64,000 bases of DNA from positions 13,934,678 to 13,998,677 of the forward strand of contig NC_092579.1 of the NCBI RefSeq assembly GCF_037975245.1, given 5' to 3'. Both the position numbers and the translations under genes were made by a program. The stretch is from Apostichopus japonicus. Lineage: Eukaryota > Echinodermata > Holothuroidea > Aspidochirotida > Stichopodidae. Below are positions 12,601 through 27,600 of this stretch, piece after piece (within the stretch, counting starts at the first letter, position 1; each line of letters opens with the position of its first letter). The notes under the pieces were generated by a model. That model did not search any database, was not told the DNA's origin, and saw nothing but the letters and a program-made list of their open reading frames with translations.

Positions 12601-15600
12601 CAGATGGTGACCTACAAGGATATTAAATATAACTCATATTCAAGTGGTATTCTTGGGGGGCGGGGGGTGGGGGGGGGCTTGAACAGTATCAATTGTTCAA
12701 TCTAATATCACATTGAAGATTTCCCTAGTGAACTTTGAAAATTTGGTCTTTTCTGGAATTTTTGGAATTCTTAAAATTGAAAAATATAAATAACAAAATA
12801 AAGTTTCAAGTTTAAGAAATTTTTCAAGATCCAGTAGTATTTGAAAAGTTGTTTTACTTTTTTTCCAAAGATCTTTCTTGAAATTAATTTGATTTTTTTT
12901 TTTCATCTACTATCTTCAAGGTGGCTTGTATAAATTCACTCAAAGAAAGGGTGTATTTTATAGCCACGTAAAATATTTCTTGATATTGGCAGTGATCCAG
13001 TTCAAATCATCATATGTTAAGATCATTTAAATTTGATTTTATAATATTACCCTTGGTTGTGCAATATTTTGTCAAAAATAAGCATGTAAATTTTTTTTTT
13101 AATTTTCCCCCCCTAGGATTTCTTCTAAATCTGGAAAGAGTGATAAGGAACAGAACAAAGAGAGCACTTGTCCGAATTACGATTCCTTGGATAATCTCCA
13201 TGCACAGCTGACGGAGACCTGTCTGGATATGATGGCTCGGTTTACCTTCTCTACATGCACTACCATGCCCAAGAGGTAATAGTGAGATTGAACCCTACCC
13301 CCCCCCCCCCCCCCCCTACAAATTACAAGCCGGTTTGCACTAGTGCAGCATGAGGAAGTCAGGCCAGATTAAATGTAAATGAATATACCAAACATCTTGA
13401 AACCAAAAGTGACTGACAAGTTTGCATGTTACACTCTCAACTGATGAACAATGACAATTAATAACCCTAATGGTTTTCAGCAGATCTTCAGTCTGTGATG
13501 CATCCAACAATTGTTAGTTTTTTTCCCCATGCATTTGCAAATGACAATCACAAATCTACTTCTAAGCTTGCGATAACTAATCCATAGTAATAGTCGCAGA
13601 AACCGTTTTGTCGCTAGAATCTAGTCATTCCTTTGGTTTGGTTGCACTGGAGGTGATGCAGATGGTATAAAAATTGTCCTGTAATGGTTTGCTCTTGCAG
13701 GTCACCGATCAGCGAGTTCCTTCTCATAGGTGGTCAGTCTCAGAGTTGGTTGCTAGGCAACAAGATTATTACTATAACGACCAGTGGCGGCAGCACCAAA
13801 CTACAAGGGAACGGAGTCTGCGAGAAATGTAACAACATGATCCGATCGCACATCCACGGACATGGAAGCCTCTCCGATGCATCGAACAAGGTCAAACACG
13901 ATGGCACGCAGGAAGAGCTCGCTACAAATAAACCCACGAGACAGAGGTCCAAATCCGGGGACACTCAGAAGGAGGACCAGTCCCCACAGACGGGAGGAGG
14001 CTTACCACACAGACACCCAGACGCTAAGAGGTTGGAGGGCAGATCAAGGCCGTACTCTGGCCCCGCGGCGGTGACGGTGGTAAAAGACACCGTATCGAGA
14101 GATGAAGCATTACCATCTTCATCATCATCCCTACAAGGAACCCCTTCATTCTCAGAGAGGACCATTCCAAGCAGGTTATCTTCCGGTTCTCTGTACCAGT
14201 GCAACTGTTGGTGTAGATCGTGGGCGGAGGTTCACATCCGACGGGCGACGGGAGACACCAGCTGGATCATGAGGATACAGAACGACGGCAGTCTGGTCCC
14301 GCTGCAACAGGATATGCCTCTAAACGACATCTCCTCTCTCCTGATGTACAATCGAGAGATCGAGGAACACATCCTCTCGTTCCTCCCCGAGGATTCCGAG
14401 GAGGGATCGGAAGAAGGGGTCGGAGGAGACGAGGAGAGCGATCCGGAAGAAGAGGAAGATGACATGTTGGATAAATCTCAAGAAGGTTGGTGCATATTTT
14501 TTCATTTTTTTTAATTTCCAGTATAAATATAAATATTTATAAACAGGACATCAAAAGTGAGTATGTAATACGAAAATATTATTTTAAAATGTTAGTGTAC
14601 AAAAAAATATATATATATATATATATATAGTTTTATTATTTTGAGTTTGAAATTTATTAAGGAAGAGAGAGAAATTATAAACTAAAATATGATTTCAAAC
14701 AGTGACCTGAAGAACACAGCTCCTTCCTCCACCAGCTGAGCTGTCCAGCCCCGTATTAAAGTTACTTTTGATCCCTTTGTAGTTTATTTGCTTTGTTTCA
14801 AACGCATAGTCTTTGTTGACCAGCCCCGTATTAAAGTTGCTCGTGATCCCTTTGTGGTTAATTTGCTCTGTTTCAAACGCATAGTCTTCGTTGACCAGCC
14901 CCATATTAAAGTTGCTTGTGATCCCTTTGTAGTTAATTTGCTCTGTTTCAAGCGCATAGTCTTTGTTGACCAGCCCCGTATTAAAGTTGCTTGTGATCCC
15001 TGTGTAGTTTATTTGCTTTGTTTCAAACGCATAGTCTTTGTTGACCAGCCCCGTATTAAAGTTGCTTGTGATCCCTTTGTAGTTAATTTGCTCTGTTTCA
15101 AACGCATAGTCTTTGTTGACCAGCTCGGTATTAAAGTTGCCTGTGATCCCTTTGTAGTTTATTGCTGTGTTTCAAATGCATAGTGTTTGTCGACCAGCTC
15201 GGTATTAAAGTTGTTTGTGATCCCTTTGTAGTTTATTTGCTGTGTTTCAAATGCATAGTCTTTGTTGACCAGCTCAGTATTAAAGTTGCTTGTGATCCCT
15301 TTGTAATTTATTTGCTGTTTTTCAAATACAAAGTCTTTGTTAATAAGGAAAAACAAAAGGAGGAGACAGACACTGAACAGGGAAATTGTAAACTTTTGAG
15401 AGAAACAGGAAATGGATTTTAAGAGCAACACCTCCTTCACTCATTTAAAATGCATTTCTGTATTATAAAAGCAAGGCAGTGCAAAGGTACAATCATAAAA
15501 GTTTGGAAGGAGCACCCTTTGGAAATTTGATTCAAACATGACAAATGCAAATACGTAACCATAAATCAACATTGTTGATAACCCTGCACAATAAATATGA

Positions 15601-18600
15601 AAATGTAGCTTTACACCTTTTCTACTTCGCTTGCAAGAATTTAGGCGGAAGTTGTTATCATCTTTACTAAAACTAATTAACCTGCTGGAGCAAAGAGAAC
15701 TCATTCGTACAGAATATTGTAGAATTTACTTTAGTGTGAACCTTGTGTGAAGCAAAATATGTCACTTTTGTAGTGAAATAGTAAACCAGGGGCTTGATAT
15801 AATCATTCATTAATATTGCATAATTAATTCTAAACACAGATATAAATTCAAAGTTTAATATGTCATAACGTACATTAACACTCATGCATTGCTCTAATAA
15901 GTGCTGCAATGATATTGCATACTGATTTTGAAATTTTGAACACAAATTTGGAGATTTGCCAATAATATGACATTTATGAAATCATTGTCCTTGCTTGCAT
16001 TCTCGACCCTGTCTTCTCTTCTACCGGTAGTAATGAAGTACCTTTCAATTAAGTGAATTTCCTTAAAGTGGCTTATACGTCATACATTGTAGTCTGCTAT
16101 AAACCATTTAATATCGTTTGATATTTATTTATTTCTCATATTTTATTCTCTGATCTGTCTTTGGACTTAGTCCGAGATACTATCCCTATTCCTACCTCAA
16201 GGGTTCCCGCCAGCCCCCCACAGTTTCTTCTTTCCCCGCAAGAAGATTTCAACCCAGATCTGGATCGCGACACCAGTCTGCATTCGTTTGCAATGCAACT
16301 GCAAAAGGGTATTTATTGCACCGCAGAGTAGCACCGTAGTGTCCACCATTAATCATGATTCCACTGTCTCGCTGAACCTAACTTTCGCTGTTTTCTAATA
16401 TTCTCTTGCTAATTGGTGGTATCGTTTGCTTGGTATTCATATGACTGCGTACTCAATGGAGTAGAATCCCCAGGTCTGAAAGTAACACTCCTGGATAGGA
16501 GATAATATGACATGCTTTCTAAAAGGGGAGGGGGGAGGGGAAGGGGAGCTGATGGAAGGATGTGCATGTTATTGTGTCAGGGGATAAGCTTATTTTACAA
16601 GGGTATATATGTATATATATGTACATATTACTATGCCCAGAACACTGAACAAATCATAGAGCAGATACAGTGGTTTACTCCAGTTTGAGAAGTGGCTCCT
16701 CTAGTCTCTGTTCTTTCATGTGTTGCACTTACTAATACTGACAAATTACTAATTGAACCGGAAATGTTCACGCTCGTTATTGTTAACACAGTCCTGCTGA
16801 AATAATGAGAACCTTGTTTAGTTTGCTGAGTTTTAGACTATAGTAGACTGGAGCATTTTGCACTTTTTTCTCAAGAATGTCTGTTACCAGTTCTTTCTTG
16901 GGCTACTGCAATGGTCTTATTTAGAGAACTAAATTCTTTGGTAAAGAACTCAAAAGTCTAAAATGGGTCATTGAACAACCCCCACCTTGAGTCTAAAAGT
17001 GGTTTGCTACCAGCAATGATAAGTTAGGCAGTTGCTTCTATCCAGGTATTTAACCTCAGAAGTAGATGCCTAGACCTCTTTGTCTCCTTCTGAAGATGCT
17101 GTAATCCACAGTTTAATGCTTGTTCAGAAATTTATGTCTCCTCACAAAAGGCAAAGTTTGTGAAAACTTAACATTGATTTTTTTTAGCCAGATAATTTTC
17201 TTACAACACAGTTAGACATATATATATATATATATATATATTTGTCTTTTCTTTGCTGTCCCTTTTGCTGTCCCTTTTTCTGTCACTTTCACATTCCCTT
17301 TTACTCTTTCTTTAGCTTTTGTTTTAAGCCAGAGAAACATTCAAAAGGTCTTTGCTGAACTATGTTCCTAGAAGCATGAAGAGTAACAGTCAATGTTTAT
17401 ATTTAGGTAGCAAAGTGGCATAATTTGGTACACCTCCCCACCCACCACCAACCCACCCACTTACGCCCCCCCTCCAAAAAAAAAAATAAAAACATATAGA
17501 TTTCCTGTCATCAATTGAAAAATCTTGTTAATGACATACAATCTTTACATTGGTGGTGTCAATAATCTTTCCTGTTTTTTTCTTTTTTTTTCAAGAGTGT
17601 CTTAACTTTCAGCAATCTGTTTTTCCCTCACATGATTTCTATTATCCCATCATTAACATTGTATTTCTAGTTAAACATACTCAATTTAATATACACTTCT
17701 TAAAAATCCATTGCTTTCACCATTACTCTATAATTGGCAATCATTTTTCTTTTCCCATTTTTCAAAATTCATGGACAATATTCTTAGGCCCTCTTAACAT
17801 TAATGCATTATTTCATAATTAAAAAAAAAATACCATGAATTTGAAATGTCACAATTTTCCAATGGATTCCAACTGGAGATGTTGAATATCAAGAACTTTT
17901 TCACTTACACTTTTGTGTTTCTCTGTTTGCATATCACTGTAAAAACTGAACCAATATGGGAATTTGTCTTTCTCAAAAATAATTCTGGGAGAAGGGAATA
18001 TCAATTCTGCTGTAGATTTATCGTTGTCAAGCCTTTTTATTCTTTTCCATTCTGTCTATCAATTCTACACTAAGTAAATTTCTATAGACAGTTGTGGAAT
18101 TGGTTGAAGTGAGCAGATTTGGTATAATAACACTACTCATGTTAATATAGTTCCTTGTTTATCCTGAACTACACATTAAAGCTTGTTCGGTGGAACATTT
18201 CATATCTACTTTAGTCACGGTGAAGGGCGCCACCACCTAAACTTCTATAGTAGAGAATATTTCCCAAAATCGGTGTACGGTTTATAGCATTCTTCAACAT
18301 TGTTTCTTAAGCTTCAAAATGTAGCACCACTTTTCATTTAAAGCCTCTTCCACTTAACTCATTTCTCAAAGGGGAAAGTGCCATCTCTTCCCTTACATCC
18401 TTCCTCTCAACAATATAATACCTTAGCCCCCCTCTCCCCCACCCCCACTACTCCCTATTCAAAACTGGTGGTTGTGGTCCTGGTTGCATGAAACTTTGAA
18501 ATCAATTTGTAAAGTGTACCTTACAATCCCCATTTCAAACCAGAAAGTGTTGTTTTAATATTTCAATATCTCACAAAAATGATTGCAGATATCTTGAAAG

Positions 18601-21600
18601 GAAAATTGGAATACTTTACTGAATCAGTTTAACGTTAATTTATGTAGTCTAGTTTAAAAAAAATGGAAATATAAACTTGAGCTATTTCCTGCATTTTCAA
18701 TTAAAAAAGATCTTTGATGTCACAGGAAAGACACCAGTACTCTTTTAATGTGAATTCTTACTAGAATATCCAGAAAATTGGCATTTTAATTAGAAATTGG
18801 GAAGCAGACCCATGTCATTCCATATTCGAAGTGAACATGTGTAGCCATGCTAAAATCAAAGTTTATGATCAATAATTACTGCATAACAAGTTTTTTTCCC
18901 TTTTCATCATGATTCAGTTGTTCTTTAAGTTTGATGGTTTTTTTTATTCCTCTTTCGTTGCCAGAGTTAGACAAAGATCGTTTGATGGTGAATTTTCCGA
19001 GACCAGAGATGGGCATGTCACCCGATCCAGGAGAAAGCTCTTTCCCTCATAACCTTGGTTCTGATAAGGTGATCATTTTTTATTGTCAGAATATTTACAT
19101 TTTACTTTAATAGATACATCCATGGGTTTTATAGAAAGAACTAATTTGATTTACGTTTTAATGCAAGATTGTGTGATTATACTTCAAATGAGCCTAATAC
19201 AATTTTAATCTGAGGTATCAAGTTAATATAGGCAAAGGCTTAGTTCAGCGGTTAGAGTGTCTGCCTAACAATCCTTAGGTTCCAGGATCAAAATTCCGCC
19301 AGGAGCCAGATTCTCTTGACCTATTCAAAAATCGCTGCAGTGCAGTGGTGATGTGCGGAGTCTTCCGTGGGTTTAGTATTTCTGGTTTGTGAACTTGGAA
19401 AAAGGGGTTTGTTTCTGTTCTTCACTTGGTTTCGTAACAACTTTGTTCGTCATGGCTGCACTGCAGTGATATCGAATGGGGTGCCTTTGCCTACCTCAGT
19501 ATTTGAGAAAGTACTCAGATGCTGGGGCATACACTCTCGTCCGTCGGATGGCGACATTAACTGGTGGTCCCGGGAGCAGGAATGGTAGCGAATTCACACC
19601 CCCGAACACTTATCGAAAAGAGAAGGCTTGAAATAAGACGGTGTTCATCCACGATCTTACATGGATAGGGGCTCAAGTAAGCTACTGTATTAGGCTTCCT
19701 GATCCTTGGGTCTTTAAACTTTTTTTTTTTTTAACTAAACTAGCTCAACTAACATGCAAAAAATATGGCGTGTATGGTTTATCAAACAGCTGATCCCAAT
19801 TAGCCAGACCTGTGGATGTGATACCTAAATAATGGGGCAAAAATGTGGAAACCATGGATTAGTTTGTTGACCATGAATTTATATCTGATTCTATTAAATC
19901 TTTTTTATTATTTTTACTATTTCTATTAAAGCAATACATTGCTTGTGGGCTCGGTGTCACAACAGTTATGCGAATGTCTAACAAAGGTTAACAATTTACT
20001 TAGCTTACACGCTTAGCAATACAAGGGAATATTAATGTTTTGTCTATTATCATACAGTAAGATATTTAGCTACAAAAATGCAAAGGTTTATGACATATTT
20101 TTGTGAAAATCAAAATAAAATGAAACTGTTAGCAAACTGCTTATCCACTAAAGAGCCTGTGTAAGAGAATGTGTAAAACTATGTTGGCCTGACGTTTCCA
20201 TCCTAGCAGGATCCTACCCTTTTCAATCCTAGCAAATTTTTGTGAACAGAATCTTAGTAATTGCAGCTTTCAGAATGAAACAAAACTTGTAAACTTGATC
20301 AAGATATCAAAGCTATTAAGTTATTCCCCGATTAGTACCAAATATTGCAGTAATTCTTAGGAGAACCTAGTGGTGAGTAGAATACATTTGTTTTATTGTA
20401 CTCACGGCAACAAACCCCAATGCTTTATTATGAAGAACCCTTTATTATTACTATTAATACCCTTTTCTTTGTTTTGGTTTCTTCATTGTGGTAGTTTGGT
20501 GAGTTCGCTAGAGCTCTGAGATTGGTTGAAAAGGATTCCAGGAATCTGGACCGTTTTGATCTGAGCCGGCGGTCCAAGCTACATCTCCACAAGTCTAAGA
20601 GCTGTCCGACCCTAGAAATATCTAACGAGGTAGAGAGCGCAGAGGAACACCGAAAGAAACTCTCGAGTTTGAGTGCCACATCTCCACGTTCGTTGGCGAA
20701 GGACTTCCTCGAGGAATTCTCCCAGAGGCCCAGTTCGTTCAAAGATGTATCCGACCTGGAGAAGAGATACAGCAAGGAGTTGGAAGATGTCGGTGCCCCA
20801 AAGGACAAAGATGGAGAAGGGAAAGATGACCCCGGCGAGGTGGTCAAGAGAACTTCCGGAGAAAAGATAACCGCTGATAAGGAGGATAAGAAAGATACGG
20901 AAAAGCAGGGAGTGATAGCCGTCCAAGCTGGGAGGAAAAAATCGGTCGATTTTGTGATAGCACCGATGGACGGAAAAGAAACAAAAGACAGGGAGAAGAC
21001 TGCCATCGTAAAACCGTCGGTGTTGCCCTTGGAGAAAAGAAGCGGTGAGTTTTAAGAGGCCCTGTTGAGTAAATAAATACTAAAAAGACTGAGTCACAAA
21101 AATTGAAGTAACTTTCCCTGAGGGAACATCCAGAAGTTGTTCTGTCTCTAAGCTTAAAAGTGAAAATTGGGAACTTTTGACGATGAACTTTGCCTTCGAC
21201 GATCATGTTTTCTGGAAATCAATAGTATGTGAAGTGGATCACATTCATGCCAAAATGGTCGCTTATTTTAAGTTACAGAGACAGACATTACCTTTCCGGC
21301 CATGTGCATCCCTTGGACGTTCTCACGTTCTCTCTGTCTGGTTCATGTGATGTCTTGAGCTATTTTTGAAAGGTCCTGTGTCTTTCTTACAACAGATTGA
21401 GGTCCTGTGCATTTCCCTCAAGTCACTCGAGATCTCACATTTATCTCAATAGTTTTATTCCTGAGAATTCCTTTAAATATTTTATATTTCTTTTTATATT
21501 TTGCATTTTAATGTAGCATTGCTGCCTGGAGCTCCGAATGAAAACAAATAAACTCTGTTGAGAGGAGGAGCATAGCATGGCTTGCAAGCCTTTCAAAAAG

Positions 21601-24600
21601 ATATAAACATCAAATAAGTTTTTTTTTACTCTGTTTATGTTTAAGCAGAATACAACCACCCACAGCTTACACAACCAAGGCTTAGACAGAGAGGACACAC
21701 GTTTTCGGCCATCAGTAAAAGCAGTCGTCAAATCGAGCGAAAGGCAGAGGAGCTTAAGACGAGGAAGACGTCGGAGAGCAGATCGGGATCTCGGGATGCA
21801 ATGAAAAGTGGCGTTGATCCAAGGTAAGGTAATCATTGTTGTCATGATTGTGACTAGCCCAGTTACAAGTGTTTGTTTGAATAAAACTATATATATAATG
21901 TATATAGTATATATAATATATTTGTTGTCATTTCATAGCATGGCAGCTACAAGCTAAACATTTTCATTTTTCTTGTTGGAAAACTAGTTTATTACATTTC
22001 TTGCTTGTTTCAGAATAGTTTCTTGCTTGCTATTCTGAAACTGCAGGAAAGTAGGACAATGAACTTTATATACCACACAAATTTTTTTTTTCTTTCTTAG
22101 GGAGTGTGATAGAACAGAAATTTAAGGGTTTTACAGTATGTGAGGAGTTATATCAAGTAGGGTTTGTGAAAAGGAAAAGTAGCCCCTCCCCCTCCTCCCC
22201 TTACTCCTCCCCTTACTCCTCCCCTTCCTCCTCCCCTTCCTCTAACCAGCACAGTACTACTATGCCCACACTTTGTTCTTCATGACAAATGTATTTAGCT
22301 GTCCATCTGAAGTCTCCACGAGATCGCTTTCTCTATAACAAAGCCCTGTCCTCGTTTGCCTTCTCTATGTCATCTCCCAATGCCACTGTGTACCTCTAGA
22401 GATCTAATGATTGACCAAATAGCACGAATAAATTTGCTGATAGAATGAATCAATTGCACAAGGATTAATTCAATACCAATGGAGTGCATTTTTGTATGCT
22501 TTAAATGAATACATACAATAAATTATGATTAATATTGATAGTATTTGTCAATGCTTGTTGTGTCACTGAAGACTATATATGATCAATCCTGGTGGGATTA
22601 CTAAGTATTTTTGGGCCATTTCTTCATCCGTGTAATGTTTGTGATAGGAGCATAGAGCTTTGGTGAGATGCAGGCTCAAGAAGGGGGGGGGGGTATGTGG
22701 GAGGAGGGTGAATCGGGACTCTGTTTTGTTGTTTTATAATTTGTAGTTAATTCTTAGTAAAGATCTTTTGTTTCTTTCCATACAGTAGCATTTCTGATAC
22801 TTAATATTAATAAAAGAATGGAACAGATGATGATGAAGAGTTTGGTTGTTTTCTGGAAGAATTTAATGCAAATGTTTGTTTACTTTTACAGCTTTGTGTT
22901 TCTCCAACTGTTTTTCTCTCCTTTTGTTGTGGAAGACACAGAGAGGCCCATAGCCATCCCATTCAGTCAGGTATTAATGTCATGAAGTACATTGACCTCA
23001 GGGTCATCAATTCATCTCTCCAACATCAATTAGTACAGTGCAAAACTATGGCAAGCCATCTGTATCAAATCGATGTGAACAGATAGTTTAAATAAATTTA
23101 CACCAATTTGAGTATAAATCTACACCAATTTAAAGTCAGCCTAATGTCAGTTTAAATGGACATTTACTTTCATAAGGTAATTTAGAAGCAAAATCTACTA
23201 GTTTTGTAATGGACTAATGGTATAAAGTCACTTCTGACACATTTAACTTGAAACACCTTTTTAAGTTTTGACCAAGATTTTATTGATTAGGTTGTATTGT
23301 CAGATCAATCAGTTGACCATGTAAATGACAAATGAATGCAGAGAGCCCTATTAATGTACAGTCCTGCTTCCCAACCTATTTTTCCAAGGCAACCCATATA
23401 GGCTGGCCCTGTCTCATACATTTCTGTAAGGCCTAACCTCACTAAGTATATACTCACTGACAGATTGATGTTCAGACTGCATTTCTTTCTGATTTATTTT
23501 CATTTTGACTGAAAGTTAGTCAACTTAATAAAAAAACTTGAGAAATAAATCCTCACATGACAGTGGAGAACGTTTATTTCAGTTAAGACGTTTTTTTTCC
23601 ATTACCTGGCTTGTGACCCAGAGTAAAATGTTCTGTCACCCATAGTTTGGTTTAAACTAGTCCTAGAGTGTTTAAACATCTAAGGATGCTTTGTATTCCC
23701 GGACTATGTGAGGACAAGTTACCTGGCTTGTGACCCAGAGGATAAATGTTCTGTCACCCATAGTTTGATTTAAACTAGACCCAGAGTGTATACACATCTA
23801 AGGATGCTTTGTATTCCAGGACTATGTGAGGACAAGTTACCTGGCTTGTGACCCAGAGTAAAATGTTCTGTCACCCATAGTTTGGTTTAAACTAGACCTA
23901 GAGTGTATAAACATCTAAGGATGCTTTGTATTCCAGGACTATGTGAGGACAAGTTACCTGGCTTGTGACCCAGAGTAAAATGTTCTGTCACCCATAGTTT
24001 GGTTTAAACTAAACCTAGAGTGTATAAACATCTAAGGATGCTTTGTATTCCAGGACTATGTGAGGACAAGTTACCTGGCTTGTGACCCAGAGTAAAATGT
24101 TCTGTCACCCATAGTTTGGTTTAAACTAAACCTAGAGTGTATAAACATCTAAGGATGCTTTGTATTCCAGGACTATGTTAGGACATGTTACTTCAGTAGC
24201 CTGGTTGTGTTGCTAGCCTTGTTTAGGAAAAAGCACCTCCTTGTCATCTCTCCTCGTGTCAGACCTGAATAGCTGCTGCCATCTTAGGATGGAAGAGATT
24301 ATTAATGACGTGCAATGTCTTTAGAATAGAATTGTGGGTTGTGTGGATGCAGGTAATATTCAGGCATAGATATGTGCACAAAAATAATCAAATTGCCTTT
24401 GATTTGATTTTAAGTAACCATTCTTTTAATAAACCCTTTGTTTCCTAATCTCTAACAGATGGCACAGAGGGCTGTAAAGGTCCTGGACAGAATTCCTCCA
24501 TACGACACCCACAAGATTGGGGTGCTTTACGTTGGTCCCAATCAGGTACTTGTGCAAGATAAAAAGAATTTTGACTCATTTTTCGAATCATCTCATCGAT

Positions 24601-27600
24601 AACACTGATGCATGTTGATGACTGTATCACATAATCACAACTTCTCTTCAATTAAAGGTCAAGTTGAAAGTGATTTTCCTGTGTGTAGTCCAGTCATCTC
24701 TCTATATACATCACCAATATATGAGACCTAAGGATTGGTATTGATACTTTGGTGGTTGTTTAATATGAAGTTCATGCTCAGATGTTTATGGTACAAAAAC
24801 GTAAAGATTTGAAAAAAATTGGTAAAAAGAATAGTCATTGCATGATTTCTCCTTAAATCCTCAGGGAATCTTACATATATATTTCAATTGTAATATCAAT
24901 GTAAACTTTGACAAAGAATCTTTAAATACAGCACCAAAGGAAGTTTGCTTATCTTGGTGAATATAATTGACCCAACTTTGCAAAGTGTTTCCAACAAACC
25001 CTCCCATGGAAATGACAGAACTAATTTGTTGCATTAAAACTGCATTTGTTTTATTGCAGGCTGAAAATGAGATTGCAATACTGTCCAACGTCTACGGATC
25101 ATCACGATACATGAGCTTCCTGAAAGGTCTGGGCAAGCTAATCCCGTTGCAAGAAGCCGGTCACATTGAGATCTATACAGGAGGTCTGGATACCTCAGGC
25201 AGCGACGGAAAGTTTGTTTACTGGTGGAAGGATGACGTCATGCAAGGTAACTGTCAAAATTAAAAGATAAAATAAAACTGTTAGCAAACTGCTTATCCAC
25301 TAGAGAGCCTGTGTAAGAGAATGTGTAAAAGAAAGTTGGCCTGACGTTAAAAGATGTTAACAATAAATGAGGGAATTGAAGTTTTGATTTGTTTATTCTT
25401 TACAGAATATTTTTTTCAAAAAATGGTGGCGCACTCCCGCAAGGGTGCCAGGGATGGAATCTCAGGCAGTCTCACTGTACGTCATATTAACATATCATTC
25501 TCCTTATAGGTTTCCACGGTGACATTTTATTTCATTAGATTTGCTTCGGATTAAATTTCTTGTCAAATTCAAAGTCTCTTTTTTTTTGGCCGTCATTAAT
25601 AAATTTGCGAATCTGTTCTTGCAGTGATTTTCCATGTGGCGACATTGATGCCTAACAAAGAAAGTGATCCTAACTGTACAGCCAAGAAACTCCACATCGG
25701 GAACGACTTTGTGTCAATTGTTTACAATGAAAGTGGTTCGAAATATCATCTCGGTACCATCAAGGTAATAGTGATTGATACCTCTCTTGGTAACCATCCC
25801 AACCCCAAATCCCTCCTCCCTCCCTCCCCTCCTCCCTTCCCTCCTCTCTTGCCCCCTCCCAACAACACCACTACTACCCTCAGAATCGTGACAAATTTTG
25901 ATTGTCATTTTCTTCTTTAGTTTTGTATTCAATTATCTTTTAATTCTGCTTTAGCATGTTCTTACTTGATGAGTCATACAGGGATAACCAACTGAGATGA
26001 TGATGTTACCACAAATGTATTTTATTGGAGGAGGAAAAGGAGAACCAATACGATCATCCTCTTAAAAGCTTTACTCTGAAATTGAAATAAGCACGACAAA
26101 TGTTTCATACTTTACAGCACTTTCAATTAACGTTAAAGTTTTTCGAGTGTTTAAAGTATTTAATACTGAGTAATACTTACAGAGTAGTCCTTTCCTCTTG
26201 GACTTGTCCTTTTACCAATAATTGATTGGTTTGTTCTGTTTTTTGCTCCCTTTTCTTTGAGGGGGAGGGGGAGGGGTGGTTTGTTGAAGAATAAAGGTTA
26301 TTCATGGATATGCTAATAAATCAATGTATCATTGTGTGGGAAACAAGTCAAAACTGCATCTATCTTGTTTGATATTTATTTTTATTAATGTTTTATTCCA
26401 TTTCTATTTCTCTAGGGCCAGTTCAACTTTGCTGAGATCATTATTGAACCTTTAGACAAAGAGACCAATCTAGTCATGATACAGACCAAGCCGGGTGAGT
26501 ATTAGGAGGAGCTAGGATCTGTTATTCAGATAAGCAGCCCAAAAGGGCATTAAAACCAAAGACATATGAAAATAGAGTGAAATATATGCTACATCATTGG
26601 AGATGTTCATGGTTAAATCTGGTAAATATACAGGGCAAAAAAAATGTGTTTTTCATATATTTGGAAAAGCCTTAAAAAATGTTAGTATTTGACTGTTTGA
26701 TCCTCTGAGACACAAATCTGTTGCTCAAAATGTTTGGGCACTTGGTTGGTACAAACATACTTTGCCCAATATTAAGTCCCCCTTAAGAACTGTTTTTCCT
26801 TCTTCAGTGATTTAAGAATAAAATGCAAGTGTTGCAAGGACTCTTGAAAATATGATATCAGTAGATGCTCACTGAAGAAATCTTTTTTTAATTTTATTTT
26901 TGGTTCCTTGCTTTAGCAAAAGGAACCTATGCAGTCAGGTTGGCGTGTGTGCGTGTGTGTGTGTGTGTGCGTCTGTGACACTTGCTTGGGTACGCTCTAT
27001 CTCAATAAGGGAATGTTGGATTGAGGCTAAACTTGGACTATGGATCCCCCATATGGAGAAGGTGTGCCCTATTGTTTTTGGTGCCCACAAAGGTCACCAT
27101 AGGTCAGTTATGGTCCAAAAACCAAAAATATTAAAACTGCAATAACTCCCAGTGCCAATGTGTGACAAGGTTGATATTTTGGGACAAGTTGTGAACTGGT
27201 TAGGGGAACATTTTCAAACTTAACGGTCATGTGATCCGAGGTCACCAAAGGTCAATTAATGATAAAAAACTAGTATTTTTGCAATAACTTGAGAACGAAT
27301 TGTCCGTTAGGGTTGGGAGTTACCTCATTGTAATCCAATCGTCGACCCGCATCTGGGTGACCTTTGACCTCAATTTGACCTCTGGTGACCTTTACGTGTT
27401 TTGGGGATTTTTACAGTTTCGATGCTATTTTCAGATGTCAAAGGTACCTTCTGATCATAAATGTCAATAGGTTGACCCCCGTGTGACCCTTTTGTGCAAA
27501 GTTATAAGGGGTCAAAGTTTTTCGGTCGGAGATAGAATGGCTGTACAGACTTGTCGTTTTGCTTTTTGTAATCAGGAGATAAAACTACATCTGAAACCAA

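Noticed and set aside
13300-13316. Poly-C and other G/C runs (2486, 11680, 12655, 22680, 54420, 58600) as possible quadruplexes
   Set aside because: Simple homopolymers common in this DNA; no link to a gene edge that would suggest function.
14788-15183. 131-residue ORF
   Set aside because: It is a translation of the 75-bp minisatellite; the opposite strand is equally open.
20428-21006. 192-residue ORF on the - strand
   Set aside because: Shadow of TSC2 exon 20495-21044, whose + strand reading matches tuberin and keeps phase.
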